Source: Linyphia triangularis (lineage: Eukaryota > Arthropoda > Arachnida > Araneae > Linyphiidae). Taken from it: a stretch of DNA of 64,000 nucleotides. The stretch covers positions 100,391,163-100,455,162 of the forward strand of contig OZ021724.1 of the NCBI GenBank assembly GCA_963978545.1. Reading direction: 5' to 3'. A program made the translations under genes and the position numbers. The notes beneath the pieces are model-generated. The model was given only the letters and a program-made list of their open reading frames with translations. It made no database searches and was not told the origin of the DNA. Positions 45,590 to 56,410 of the stretch are shown in pieces; the stretch's first letter is position 1, and each line of letters starts with the position of its first letter.

Positions 45590-46000
45590 AATTCAAAATT
45601 CTAATAGTGTAGTAAAAAGTGTTTAATTTATATGACATAAGTATCAGTGTTATTGAGGCTTTATTATGTATGTGGGTGCGGTGAAAATAGTTTCTTTCGT
45701 TGTTCATTTAAATTCTTAATCTATTTTTATACCAGTCATTCCAGAGTTCAAACTATTCAGAGATTTTCGAGACATCATTCTTTTTCCCGCCTTCGTTAAA
45801 CTACGCTGATGCGTCTCAATTCTCAATCACGTGTTTCCATGACTCAGGGATGAATCATTCAATTTTCCCTTTTTAATATTAAAGATCCCCAGACTCGTGA
45901 CGCCAATCTTTCGTTGTGTCCCTATGATCTCCTTTTCTCGCACACTCTATCTCTACCTTTCATGGAAGTCGAACGTGCGTTGTTGTGTTCTCCAAATATA
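45590..46000. other. Unique sequence
   Basis: Nothing recognised. Confidence 0.35.
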
Positions 46001-46220
46001 TACTGCATTATCACTATAAAGACGTAATATGTAATTAATTTACTAAGGACCATCAGAATGTGGATGCAATCGTGGAAGATAATAATGTGTCAGTCTTTGC
46101 CCAGGCAGTTACATATGATTGCCTGAAAAAAGACTGACTTATTATTATTTTCCACATTTGCATCCACCCCGTGATGGTCCTTCCTGAACTAATTACATAT
46201 ATCTTTATAATGATAATGTA
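46001..46220. mobile_element. 220 bp hairpin element
   Basis: Two arms of about 105 bp: TACTGCATTATCACTATAAA ... AGGACCATCA ... GTCAGTCTTTGCCCAGGCA pairs with TGCCTGAAAAAAGACTGAC ... TGATGGTCCTT ... TTATAATGATAATGTA. Only a few bases of loop. No other copy in this window; TSD uncertain because the flanks are AT-rich. Confidence 0.72.
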
Positions 46221-46244
46221 TTGAGATATATGTAATATATATAT

Positions 46245-46626
46245 TGTTACGAATTTCTGTATATTTGTAAATATTTCGTAGCATCCTATACATGTACATG
46301 GGGACTGAAAATGTCGCCAAGTTTGGCGACATTTGGCGATTTCTTACCAAATTTGGCGACAAAAATTAGTCGCCAAAACCGTCGCCAACTTGGCTCTATC
46401 TCGCCAATTTGGCGAGATTGCCATTACCATAATGTTAAATGCCCTGCTCCTTGTAAAACTCGCTTCCCAGCGTTATCTCTGTAAAACTCGTTATCAAGCA
46501 TTAAGACATATTGCAGGGAAGCTAAGTAAAGAACTCTTGCACTGCCTTATGCGAAGTGCTTATAAATTTATCTTTTTACATAATTAATGCTACGAAATAT
46601 TTACAAATATACCGAAATTCGTAACA
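46245..46626. mobile_element. LTR-G-derived foldback, ATAT TSD
   Basis: The right end is the usual LTR-G end (ACGAAATATTTACAAATATA ... CGTAACA). The left end is an inverted copy of that same end (TGTTACGAATTTC ... AAATATTTCGTAGCA), about 39 bp, joined at about 46284 to the U3 interior (CCTATACATGTACATGGGG). ATAT flanks both sides (46241-46244, 46627-46630). The R/U5 half is absent. Contains eight TTGGCGA/TCGCCAA motifs in about 105 bp. Confidence 0.75.
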
Positions 46627-46683
46627 ATATTACATATTACATATCTCAATATCTGTGATCTCTCTATATATAAGGCAAAGCCC

Positions 46684-46738
46684 TCACTCACTCACTCACT
46701 CACTCACTCACTCACTCACTGACTCACTGACTCACTCA
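46684..46738 (+). repeat. (CTCA)n microsatellite
   Basis: About 13 units of CTCA/CTGA near the 5' end of the Helitron-like element. Confidence 0.95.
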
Positions 46739-46753
46739 TCACTAATTCTCCCA

Positions 46754-48973
46754 CTTCCCACATAGTCACAACTCTGAAAATCGGCACAAATATCAACAAT
46801 GGTAAAAATAGAAAAAGTAAACTATTCCGATCTCGATTAACACACTTTAAGGGGTCGAAAAGGGGTCAAACGTTCCAAACGGGGGACATTCGAAAATCCT
46901 ACTTCCCACATAGTCACAACTCTGAAAATCGGCACAAATATCAACAATGGTAAAAATAGAAAAAGTAAACTATTCCGATCTCGATTAACACACTTTAAGG
47001 GGTCGAAAAGGGGTCAAACGTTCCAAACGGGGGACATTCGAAAATCCTACTTCCCACATAGTCACAACTCTGAAAATCGGCACAAATATCAACAATGGTA
47101 AAAATAGAAAAAGTAAACTATTCCGATCTCGATTAACACACTTTAAGGGGTCGAAAAGGGGTCAAACGTTCCGAACGGGGGACATTCGAAAATCCTACTT
47201 CCCACATAGTCACAACTCTGAAAATCGGCACAAATATCAACAATGGTAAAAATAGAAAAAGTAAACTATTCCGATCTCGATTAACACACTTTAAGGGGTC
47301 GAAAAGGGGTCAAACGTTCCAAACGGGGGACATTCGAAAATCCTACTTCCCACATAGTCACAACTCTGAAAATCGGCACAAATATCAACAATGGTAAAAA
47401 TAGAAAAAGTAAACTATTCCGATCTCGATTAACACACTTTAAGGGGTCGAAAAAGGGTCAAACGTTCCAAACGGGGGACATTCGAAAATCCTACTTCCCA
47501 CATAGTCACAACTCTGAAAATCGGCACAAATATCAACAATGGTAAAAATAGAAAAAGTAAACTATTCCGATCTCGATTAACACACTTTAAGGGGTCGAAA
47601 AGGGGTCAAACGTTCCAAACGGGGGACATTCGAAAATCCTACTTCCCACATAGTCACAACTCTGAAAATCGGCACAAATATCAACAATGGTAAAAATAGA
47701 AAAAGTAAACTATTCCGATCTCGATTAACACACTTTAAGGGGTCGAAAAGGGGTCAAACGTTCCAAACGGGGGACATTCGAAAATCCTACTTCCCACATA
47801 GTCACAACTCTGAAAATAGGCACAAATATCAACAATGGTAAAAATAGAAAAAGTAAACTATTCCGATCTCGATTAACACACTTTAAGGGGTCGAAAAGGG
47901 GTCAAACGTTCCAAACGGGGGACATTCGAAAATCCTACTTCCCACATAGTCACAACTCTGAAAATCGGCACAAATATCAACAATGGTAAAAATAGAAAAA
48001 GTAAACTATTCCGATCTCGATTAACACACTTTAAGGGGTCGAAAAAGGGTCAAACGTTCCGAACGGGGGACATTCGAAAATCCTACTTCCCACATAGTCA
48101 CAACTCTGAAAATCGGCACAAATATCAACAATGGTAAAAATAGAAAAAGTAAACTATTCCGATCTCGATTAACACACTTTAAGGGGTCGAAAAGGGGTCA
48201 AACGTTCCAAACGGGGGACATTCGAAAATCCTACTTCCCACATAGTCACAACTCTGAAAATCGGCACAAATATCAACAATGGTAAAAATAGAAAAAGTAA
48301 ACTATTCCGATCTCGATTAACACACTTTAAGGGGTCGAAAAGGGGTCAAACGTTCCAAACGGGGGACATTCGAAAATCCTACTTCCCACATAGTCACAAC
48401 TCTGAAAATCGGCTCAAATATCAACAATGGTAAAAATAGAAAAAGTAAACTATTCCGATCTCGATTAACACACTTTAAGGGGTCGAAAAGGGGTCAAACG
48501 TTCCAAACGGGGGACATTCGAAAATCCTACTTCCCACATAGTCACAACTCTGAAAATCGGCACAAATATCAACAATGGTAAAAATAGAAAAAGTAAACTA
48601 TTCCGATCTCGATTAACACACTTTAAGGGGTCGAAAAGGGGTCAAACGTTCCAAACGGGGGACATTCGAAAATCCTACTTCCCACATAGTCACAACTCTG
48701 AAAATCGGCACAAATATCAACAATGGTAAAAATAGAAAAAGTAAACTATTCCGATCTCGATTAACACACTTTAAGGGGTCGAAAAGGGGTTAAACGTTCC
48801 AAATGGGGGACATTCGAAAATCCTACTTCCCACATAGTCACAACTCAGAAAATCGGCACAAATATCAACAATGGTAAAAATAGAAAAAGTAAACTATTCC
48901 GATCTCGATTAACACACTTTAAGTGGTCGAAAAGGGGTTAAATGTTCCAAACGAGGGATATCCGAATGTTCCT
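46754..48973 (+). repeat. 148-bp satellite, 15 units
   Basis: Units start CTTCCCACATAGTCACAACT at 46754, 46902 and every 148 bp to 48826, without a single indel: 14 complete units and a final one that diverges at its end. Differences are scattered point changes (for example CCAAAC/CCGAAC in three units, GGGGTC/AGGGTC in two). Each unit holds GGTAAAAATAGAAAAAGTAA and GGGGTCGAAAAGGGGTCAAA. Strong homogeneity indicates recent amplification or gene conversion. Confidence 0.97.
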
Positions 48974-49518
48974 CTTCCAATGTAGTCATTTTTCTGATAT
49001 TTTTTTGCAAATGTTAAAAAAATAAGTCATTCCAATATCGATTAACGAATTTTTAAGGGATGAAAAGACGACGCAACATTGAAACTATACGAGGATTAAC
49101 TTAATGTCTAATTAACTTAATTCCAATACAGCTACTACTTTGAAATTTAGAACTAAGAGCAAACATAAACACAATAAACTATTCCAGTTTACTATTCACA
49201 ATTATAAATTTCGTTTAAAATGTCAACAAAGGAAAGTTCCTATTTTGATAAATCAATTTGTCGGGATCGAAAAGGGAGCAAACGTCTGAAGTGTAGAATA
49301 CATGAATGTCTTTTGATCGCTAAAATGCTAATGGAAAAATTTCGTAGCGCAGCACGGGTATTCAGCTAGTAAAGATATATATCTCAATGTATATGTATAT
49401 TTTTAAGGTTGTTTTAGTTGTCCATATTTCTCGCGATCACTTTTCCTCAATACAGGGATTCAGAAGTCAGATATTGATCTAACGAGGTTCCGACATACTT
49501 ATGTGCACTTATGTACCC

Positions 49519-49708
49519 TGTTACCAAGCTTTGTTCCACCTTGCACCAAATATTGGTTCCCATTTAGCGGCAACCAACTTTTGATGCTTAGTTTCATGAT
49601 TTAATGGTGCTTACCACAATAGCACCATTAAATAGTGAAACTAAGCAATAAATGTTGGTTGCAGCTAATTGGGAACAGGTGCAAGGTGTAACAAAACTTG
49701 GTAACAGT
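49519..49708. mobile_element. GCTTAGTTTCA foldback element, copy 2
   Basis: Best-preserved copy: ends CTGTTACCAAGCTTTGTTCC / GTAACAAAACTTGGTAACAG, then CACCTTGCACC against GGTGCAAGGTG, and GCTTAGTTTCATGATTTAAT against ATTAAATAGTGAAACTAAGC, with a loop of about 15 nt at 49607-49621. Confidence 0.78.
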
Positions 49709-50828
49709 TGTACTGTATCAGTCTTTCCGGCATTTCACTACAATCTTAGCCATTCCTACTGTAAAAACTCATTGTTTGAAATCCAATCAACAGGCACGAC
49801 AATAGCTTCTGTTAATAAGATCTCTGATGATAACATAGCAACCAAAAATGCTTTCTTTTGACGTCTAATCCAACAGATTACCATATTTCGAAAAAGCTCC
49901 CAGACAGCGACGCCTTAGCCTCAGCACATTGCATTTCTTATTTCCCCCCAACTTCCAGTAGTAAAGTGCGTGTATCTAGGATGTCATGTTTAGTCGGGGG
50001 GGTGCATCATACATATCCTCCCCCCCCCCCTTCCCCTGGTAATTTCCTCCGGGGATGGGAGTCCTGGTATCTCGAATTTTCACGAAGAATAAGAGGAATT
50101 TGTAAGAGTGGATTTGGCAACGACCCTCTGGTTAGAAGCTTATCTTCTTTGGAGAAGTGGGGGAGTGCTTCTTGTTTTATGAAGAAGGGTTTTTATAACG
50201 CATCGCAAGCAGACATAAACTGCGACGTGGCGACGCGATTCCCTGGAGATTTATAATGGAAAAGGTTAGACATTGTGATATTAAAGTGGGTATGTATATA
50301 CTATTCGGGTACGTTTTTCCTGTTTGGTTGGCAGTGGCCAATCTTTTGTCTGCTGGTGTTCTAAATGCAGAAATGTGAAAAGCTGCACTGTTTGTGTTCT
50401 GTTCGTTTTTTCTTTAAGGCGTTAAATAGAAACAGTGCAGCATCAGGGGCTGTGATGTAACAAAGATAAATGACCGAGAAAAGTTTGTGAATATAGCGAT
50501 TTGGTTGTTTGGTTGGTTAGTTTGATATTTTCTGGCACGAGGTATAGAAGAGGGGCTGTATTGTGCTGAAAACGTGTATGAGCAAGGGCAATTTGATTGT
50601 CGTGATCCATGGATCCTTGGTGATTTGCACTTGCAATGCTGCTTAAATGGCCATTTTTTCCGTATTTCTTAAATATGCGGGTAAATTGGTGCGAAAGCAA
50701 TGTAGCAACATTCTGTTGTATTTATACAACAGACAATTTGATGTTTTTATGCAATATTTTTCTGATTGGCTACGTCTTCAGACACTATGACTGAAATTAA
50801 ATGCGTATTTATACTAAAAAAATCAAAT
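49709..50828. other. Unique sequence, no supported gene
   Basis: A 132-codon plus frame (49858-50256) includes a poly-C-encoded proline run and no recognisable domain. C-tract at about 50021-50031. CACTGTTT/AAACAGTG near 50388 and 50430 may form a small hairpin. Confidence 0.4.
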
Positions 50829-50830
50829 AC

Positions 50831-51610
50831 AGAGTGTTCAGAAACGACTGCATTGTCATATTACCCGCGTAGGCTAGAACACAATTAAGCATATTTGCAA
50901 TTTGTTGTTGGAGTCGCATATGAAAATTTATAGGTCTAAAAAATTTTGTCATTTATCGTTTTTATATTTTCATCATTTGCTTAGAAAAAATTGCCAGTTT
51001 GGCGATAATTCTTATATGGGTCTTTAAATAAAAAAAAAATTACCTTCTTAAAATAGTGTTTTTGGCGAAATACTTTTCAAAATTCCTATATTATCCTTTG
51101 TTATAAGTGAAACTGAGGTGAGAAAGAAAAACGATCGCTGATGAGCTATGTTCAAGCAAAGAGGACTCTGTGTTGAAGCCATTCGTTTTTCAACTTTTCA
51201 CGCTATTAAAGCATTTTTACGGGAATTTTGGATATGGGGATGTTTAGAACACCTTAAGAGCCACTAGCACAGCGATTTTCATCAAAATCGTTAGAGCCGT
51301 TTTTTAGCATTCATTGAAAAACGTGATTTTTTTCAATTTCATCTACCTTATACGCATGCGCGATTTTGACGAAAACCTTAATTGTAGGTCCTTGGGGCCA
51401 TCACCAACCTACTCACCAAATTAATTTGAGCATCGTAAGTCGATTTGTTTCGGGAGTTTTGCTGACCACGTACACACAGACACACACTTTTTCTATGTCA
51501 CTTTTTTGAGATCAGGATGTTCCAAAACATGGAGAAATACCAAAAAATATACCAGATTCCTATACTTTCATTACCCTATGTATTACAAACGGGTAATTGA
51601 AAATAAAAAA
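50831..51610 (-). repeat. EF840 repeat, minus orientation, long copy
   Basis: Begins CAGAGTGTTCAGAAACGACT and runs through ACGATCGCTGATGAGC, GGGGATGTTTAGAACACC, TTAA (51254-51257), AGCGATTTTCATCAAAATCG, TTTTGACGAAAACCTTAATT, GATGTTCCAAAACATGGAGA and TTACCCTATGTATTAC to GGGTAATTGAAAAT. No inverted ends or TSD identified. Confidence 0.7.
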
Positions 51611-51613
51611 ATA

Positions 51614-51790
51614 CCAAGTTATCCACACCTTTCCGATGAAAGAACCTAAATCCCTCCTACATCACTGATGCTTAGTTTCACGATTTAATGGTGCACCATT
51701 AAATCGCATAACTTAGCACCAAATTTTGGTTGCCAGTTAAATGGTGTTTTTAAACCAATAAACCAATTTTTAATGCAAGGTGGATAACAG
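51614..51790. mobile_element. GCTTAGTTTCA foldback element, copy 3
   Basis: AAGTTATCCACACCTT at the left pairs with AAGGTGGATAACA at the right; centre GATTTAATGGTGCACCATTAAATC is a perfect 24-base palindrome core quoted here in overlapping halves GATTTAATGGTG / CACCATTAAATC. Confidence 0.7.
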
Positions 51791-52337
51791 TGCAGAAAGT
51801 GCTTTTAACAAAAACAAATATTTGACTCCAATTTTACGGAAAAATCGTTCTTCTGATCAAAACTCATATAGTTCCACCTACCCATGAAACATTCAGCAAA
51901 ATCACAATTGAAACCTCTTCTCATCACAATTAAAGCAAAGTTGCGTCCCCTTCTCAAAATCTCACCCTTCCCTTCAAAGTTATTAAGCCACCTCATGAAG
52001 GGTATCTAATGCCCAGTTAATTGCACTGCAGAATATTCCCCCTACCAATGTAAGATTTCCTCTCCATTTCATCTGCCTCCACCCCAATTAGCATTCGCCA
52101 CCAAGGAACGAAATCTCTCCTCCCCCGCAGCGAGGGTAGAGGGAATAATTGCAAGAGATATATCGAGTTATAGACGCGCTAGTTACCCGCTTGTGGTTGT
52201 GGGGAGGTCCAGCAACCCTTTCCCTGGGGGGGAGGTTTTGCTCTAAAGTGGCGCAAGTATGGTTTGCAAGCTGGACGATAGTAATGCCTGCGTGACTTCA
52301 AATATTTTACATTTAGTTTATTTCAAAATGGATGTTT
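51791..52337. other. Unique sequence
   Basis: Nothing recognised. G-tract at about 52227-52233. Confidence 0.35.
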
Positions 52338-52341
52338 TTAA

Positions 52342-53055
52342 GGCGTCTTCTCACTTTAGGCACCTCGAAAACAGGCAATTTTCGCGATTTTTTTTTCGAG
52401 GATTTTTGCAAACAATTATGGGATAAAATGGATCCTATATAATAAACACATCTTTCAAGTACAAGAAAAAAATTATTTTTTATTTTTTTGAACAATTATT
52501 TATAATAAAACAGTAGCATCGAAAAACCCGTGTAGAAATGTAATGTTCGTGGCTTGTTGATGGAATTTCGGAAACTATCCGGCCGATTGTCATGAAATTT
52601 GAATGACATATTCTTCATAGTTATGGCTATAGCGCATATCATCAGATTTTTGATGTTCGCGAAAATAACAAAATGGCGCACGTTTTTCGAAAAAGTAAAA
52701 AAAAACGCGTTTTTTTGCAGTTTTTTGTAAAAAAGAAAATACTTCAAATCAAAATTTCAAAAATCTGATGATATGCGCTATAGCCATAACTATGAAGAAT
52801 ATGTCATTCTAATTTCATGACAATCGGCCGGATAGTTTCCGAAATTTCATCAACATTACATTTCTACACGGGTTTTTCGATGCTACTGTTTTATTATAAT
52901 AATTGTTCAAAAAAATAAAAAAATAAATTTTTCTTGTACTTGAAAGATGTGTTTATTATATAGGATCCATTTTATCCCATAATTGTTTGCAAAAATCCTC
53001 GAAAAAAAATCGCGAAAATTGCCTATTTTCGAGGTGCCTAAAGTGAGAAGACGCC
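52342..53055. mobile_element. TTAA-GG family D, long inverted repeat, 714 bp
   Basis: Ends GGCGTCTTCTCACTTTAGGC and its complement, TTAA at 52338-52341 and 53056-53059. The arms (about 52342-52653 and 52757-53055) are complementary over about 300 bp with few differences; the left arm has about 11 extra bases (TCGTGGCTTGT) absent on the right. The spacer of about 100 bp contains CGAAAAAGTAAAAAAAAACG. The right TTAA touches the T13 terminus. No coding capacity. Confidence 0.87.
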
Positions 53056-53279
53056 TTAAATCCTTTATATTAACTTCGATTTTGTATGTTTGGCTATGGC
53101 GGGCAAATTTGCGGAGGCCTACTTAATCACCTTGTCGTCATCCAATCGGGCTCAAACTTGGCAAATAGATTCGATGTTGATGGCAATGCAATCTGTCTAT
53201 TTTTGGGTCTGTCATTGTCACTAAAAGGTTACTTTTACGAACAACTAATAAACCAACTTGGCGTCATCCAATCGCACTA

Positions 53280-53464
53280 TAGCCGACCAAACGGCATATA
53301 GTGGTTAGCGTGCTGACTTCTAGACCGTGAGGTTGCGGGTTCGAATCCCGTGTAAGGCATGGGTGTTTGTAAATGTATGTCGGCTTGTCAAATGACGAAT
53401 GTTTCGGCGCATTATAGCCCTCGTGTTGCTGACGGCGCCAGATAATCTGAAAACAAACAACCAA
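53280..53464 (+). mobile_element. SINE-1, full length, 12-bp TSD
   Basis: 185 bp from TAGCCGACCAAACGGC to (CAAC)n, flanked by CCAATCGCACTA (53268-53279 and 53465-53476). B-box GGGTTCGAATCCC intact. Best copy for defining the family ends. Confidence 0.92.
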
Positions 53465-53489
53465 CCAATCGCACTAAAATAGTGTTTAA

Positions 53490-53693
53490 CCCTTTGCACT
53501 CCAGGCCTTTTTCGCGCGGAGGAATCAGCAACTCGAGACATTTTAGGTTTGGCTGGTGTTTATGGATTTGCTTCATAGAAACTAAACACAGTCACTGGCC
53601 TTGCATCGAATTTCCGCATCACACCTAATGGTCCTCTCGTGGTTTGGCATCCAATCGTGTGGCGCCTGAGAGGCGCCACTGGAGTGCAAAGGG
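53490..53693. mobile_element. piggyBac-like MITE, 204 bp, TTAA TSD
   Basis: Perfect 15-bp ends CCCTTTGCACTCCAG / CTGGAGTGCAAAGGG, with TTAA at 53486-53489 and 53694-53697. A TTAA duplication with CCC-starting ends is the piggyBac signature. Interior has GGCGCCTGAGAGGCGCC, a second small hairpin. Non-coding. Confidence 0.85.
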
Positions 53694-53995
53694 TTAACCG
53701 ACCAGAGAAAAAACTATTTCCTGTTGCCAAAATTTTTGTAATAAATAATAAAATAATTTTTTTTTAAATCAGAATCGATACAAGATATTTGGATGTGACT
53801 GCATAAATTCACGTTTATTTTTAATGAATAAATTTTGATAAGTAGTTTACCGCACATTTTGCTGTTAGACATGTTTTTGATATTTAAAATTAGATGCATA
53901 CACCAAGAACTCGCTGTTTACAGAATCGGCGCTGTGTTAGTGAATACAAATATTGACAATGCATATATTAAAAACTTTGTTTGTATGGATTATAC

Positions 53996-54838
53996 AGGGT
54001 GGTTAAAGTTAAACTGACGGTACTCAGAGGCTCCTAGCTCCGGTTCTACTGAACGAACATGAATGAAACTTCAAATTTGTGCTATATCGATCACGCGACT
54101 GATGTTTCCGTCGGAAAAACTAGGGGTGTGGAACATCGCACAACTTTCAATTACACTGGAATACTGACTTAAGTTTGTGTCATTTACCATTTTTATATTT
54201 TCAATCACTCATTTAGAAAAAATGGTCAATTTGGCGATAATTTTTGTGATAATTCTCGTGTGATTCTATATAATAAAAATAAAAAACACCTCCTTCAAAA
54301 TGGTGATTTTGGCGTTATCCTTTATTACAAATGAAACTGAAAGGAGAGGAAAAACGATCTTTTATGAGGTCTCTCAAGGAAAAAGAACTCTGTGTTCAAG
54401 GCATTCGTTTTTCAACTTTTTACGCCATTAAAGCATTTTTATGGGAATTTCGGAGATGGGGATGTTTAGAGCAACTTAAGAGGCCATTACCACAGCGATT
54501 TTTATGAAAATCGTTTGAGCCGTTTTTTACCAATCATTGAAAAACATGACTTTTTTTAATGGCAGCTACCTTATGCGCATGCGCGATTTTGACGAAAACC
54601 TTAACGGTAAGTTCCATGGCCACCACCAACCCGTACACTTAATTTAAACATCTTAGGTCAATTTGTTCGGGATTTCTTCTGATCACAGACACACAAGCAG
54701 GCATACATTTTTTCTAGATCATTTTTTTTTTTTTTAAATCAGTATGTTTCAAAACGTGGAGATATTTTTTTTTTTTGACCGCATGGTTTACTTTCATTAT
54801 CTTATGTATACATATGGGTAATTGAAAGTAAAAATATA
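53996..54838 (-). repeat. EF840 repeat, minus orientation, longest copy
   Basis: Begins TACAGGGTGGTTAAAGTTAA and ends near GGGTAATTGAAAGTAAAAA, 843 bp. Carries all blocks of the family, with TTAA at 54476-54479 between GGGGATGTTTAGAGCAAC and GAGGCCATTACCACAGCG. It directly follows the T13 terminus. Confidence 0.7.
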
Positions 54839-55023
54839 TATACTGAACTTGAATCATTCCTCTGAAATTAAAATTTGTGAAAATTCAAAACAAGAGAGAA
54901 CGTTATACAATTTATGTTTTTCACTTAGCTTTTATAACACAAGATCCTATTTTGGCGAGCTTGCGCTAATATTCATTCCTTTACGGATCAAAAACATAAC
55001 AAAATATATTTTTTTTTATTTAA

Positions 55024-55749
55024 GGTATACATATACATTAGGAATCGCGAAATTTGACTCAAGTCTGCGTTTTTGTTTTTTGTTTTTAAAATATTCCCGA
55101 ATTCATTACCATTAAAATGATACCATTTTCTTTCTGAGACTCAAATTACTTTTTATATTACAGTAGGTTTTGTGAACCTGTTTTGTATCACGTTCATTAG
55201 TGCAGTAAACTTTAAACGCGTTTTCTGAAGAATGACATTTTGGTGGTATATGACTTTACGCCAACGGTCATAACTTCATAATAAATGGTCCGATTTACAA
55301 AATTCTCATTTTGTTTTGTAGACAATAGTTGTGAATGTGTTTTCTATGGAGAATCTAATACATATTGTTATAAACAAATTTTTTATACATAGTTTAATCT
55401 TAATTTTGTGTTAAAAACTATGTATTTTTTTAAACTTTTTATTTTAAAACTAATAATTAAATAAATATCGAAGCCAAATTCAAAATTATCCATAGGAACA
55501 TGCGTCAATATAATATCTCTTATTTGCGATAAAAATCATACCTCTAAGTTAATTACAAGTTTATTTATGTATGTTCTAATAATGTCCTAATTAATCACTT
55601 TAAGTGCAATTAGCTGATTAAAAATTTGACGGGGGAAAAAAAGTTTATAAATAAAAAATGCATCATTTTTTTATTCTGATATGCTGCCAAAAAGTTTGAA
55701 ATTATAACCTAAAAATTAAAGAAAATCATCTCAATTGTATATGTATACC
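55024..55749 (-). mobile_element. TTAA-GG family B element, copy 2, 726 bp
   Basis: Reverse of 7751-8453. Ends GGTATACATA and TGTATACC, TTAA at 55020-55023 and 55750-55753. Differs from copy 1 by many point changes and small indels, so the two insertions are not recent duplicates of one locus. Confidence 0.87.
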
Positions 55750-55753
55750 TTAA

Positions 55754-56410
55754 TAAAAAAAAAAAAAGTAGCGTTTGTCCATGCGAAAAGTAACTAAATT
55801 AAAGACAGCAAAGCAGTTATTGGCGAAGGTAAATACGAAATATCGGTATTCCGGATCCCATAACAAATCATCCCATGACATTTCAAATCTACCCAGAGCC
55901 ACCTCTAGGTACTCATCCCGCTTGTCCAATCACACCCTTCGACAAGGATAAGCTGTTTAAAGTGAGGTTGTCACGGATAGCAGCGAAACAACTTTCGATT
56001 CTGACACATCTCATAATTGGAAAACAGGGGGAGGAGAAAGACCATGAATGCACCCCCCATTCCCTTTTCTGGAAGGAGGAAGCAAAAGGGGTTTAGTGCT
56101 GCTATCAGCAATTACGAATTCCGCTCCTCCTATTAAAATCACCCCCCCCCCCCCCGTCCTCCCAACTTGGACTCATTTGTAAGGGCTTCTCTACTCAAGG
56201 CTTCCTGGGTTTGTTAGCAGTTGCGGGGGGGGGGGGGGGAGAGATATTCTTGCTTGTGGACTCAGGAGGTGTGAGTTTTAACTAACATTTGTCGTGATTC
56301 TTGTTTGGAAGGGACAGCTGGAAGGGGGGGGGGGGGGGTTTGTCTCGTCGTTGTGAATCGTTTGATGTTTAAAGGGGAATTCTGCGTTATCTCTGAAATT
56401 CATTTTTGAA
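55754..56410. other. Unique sequence with G and C tracts
   Basis: C-run at about 56142-56154 and G-runs at about 56225-56238 and 56325-56338. No supported frame. Confidence 0.45.

Larger units (their letters stand above)
46659..49369 (+). mobile_element. Helitron-like non-autonomous element, 2.7 kb
   Basis: Starts TCTCTCTATATATAAGG after an A and ends CAGCTAG before a T; a short hairpin (CGTAGC-GCA-GCACG, one bulge) lies about 10 nt upstream of the CTAG. A TC start, a CTRR end with preceding hairpin, insertion between A and T and no TSD are Helitron hallmarks. The interior is a TCAC microsatellite, a 148-bp satellite array and a diverged tail. No Rep/helicase coding region, so it would depend on an autonomous Helitron. 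Confidence 0.7.
53060..53994 (-). mobile_element. T13 element carrying SINE-1 and a piggyBac-like MITE
   Basis: Reverse copy from ATCCTTTATATTAACTTCG to GACAATGCATATATTAAAAA. Interrupted by SINE-1 at 53280-53464 and by a CCCTTTGC MITE at 53490-53693; removing both and one copy of each TSD restores an ordinary T13 (CCAATCGCACTAAAATAGTG then TTAACCGACC). Confidence 0.82.

Noticed and set aside
46754..48973. CRISPR-like array
   Set aside because: The 148-bp units are contiguous with no unique spacers; it is a satellite inside a Helitron-like element.
49858..50256. 132-codon plus-strand frame
   Set aside because: Contains a poly-C-derived proline run, no domain, and no splice or promoter support.
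52756..52800. Hammerhead ribozyme core from CTGATGA
   Set aside because: No GAAA partner with correct stems nearby; the word is part of the family D arm.
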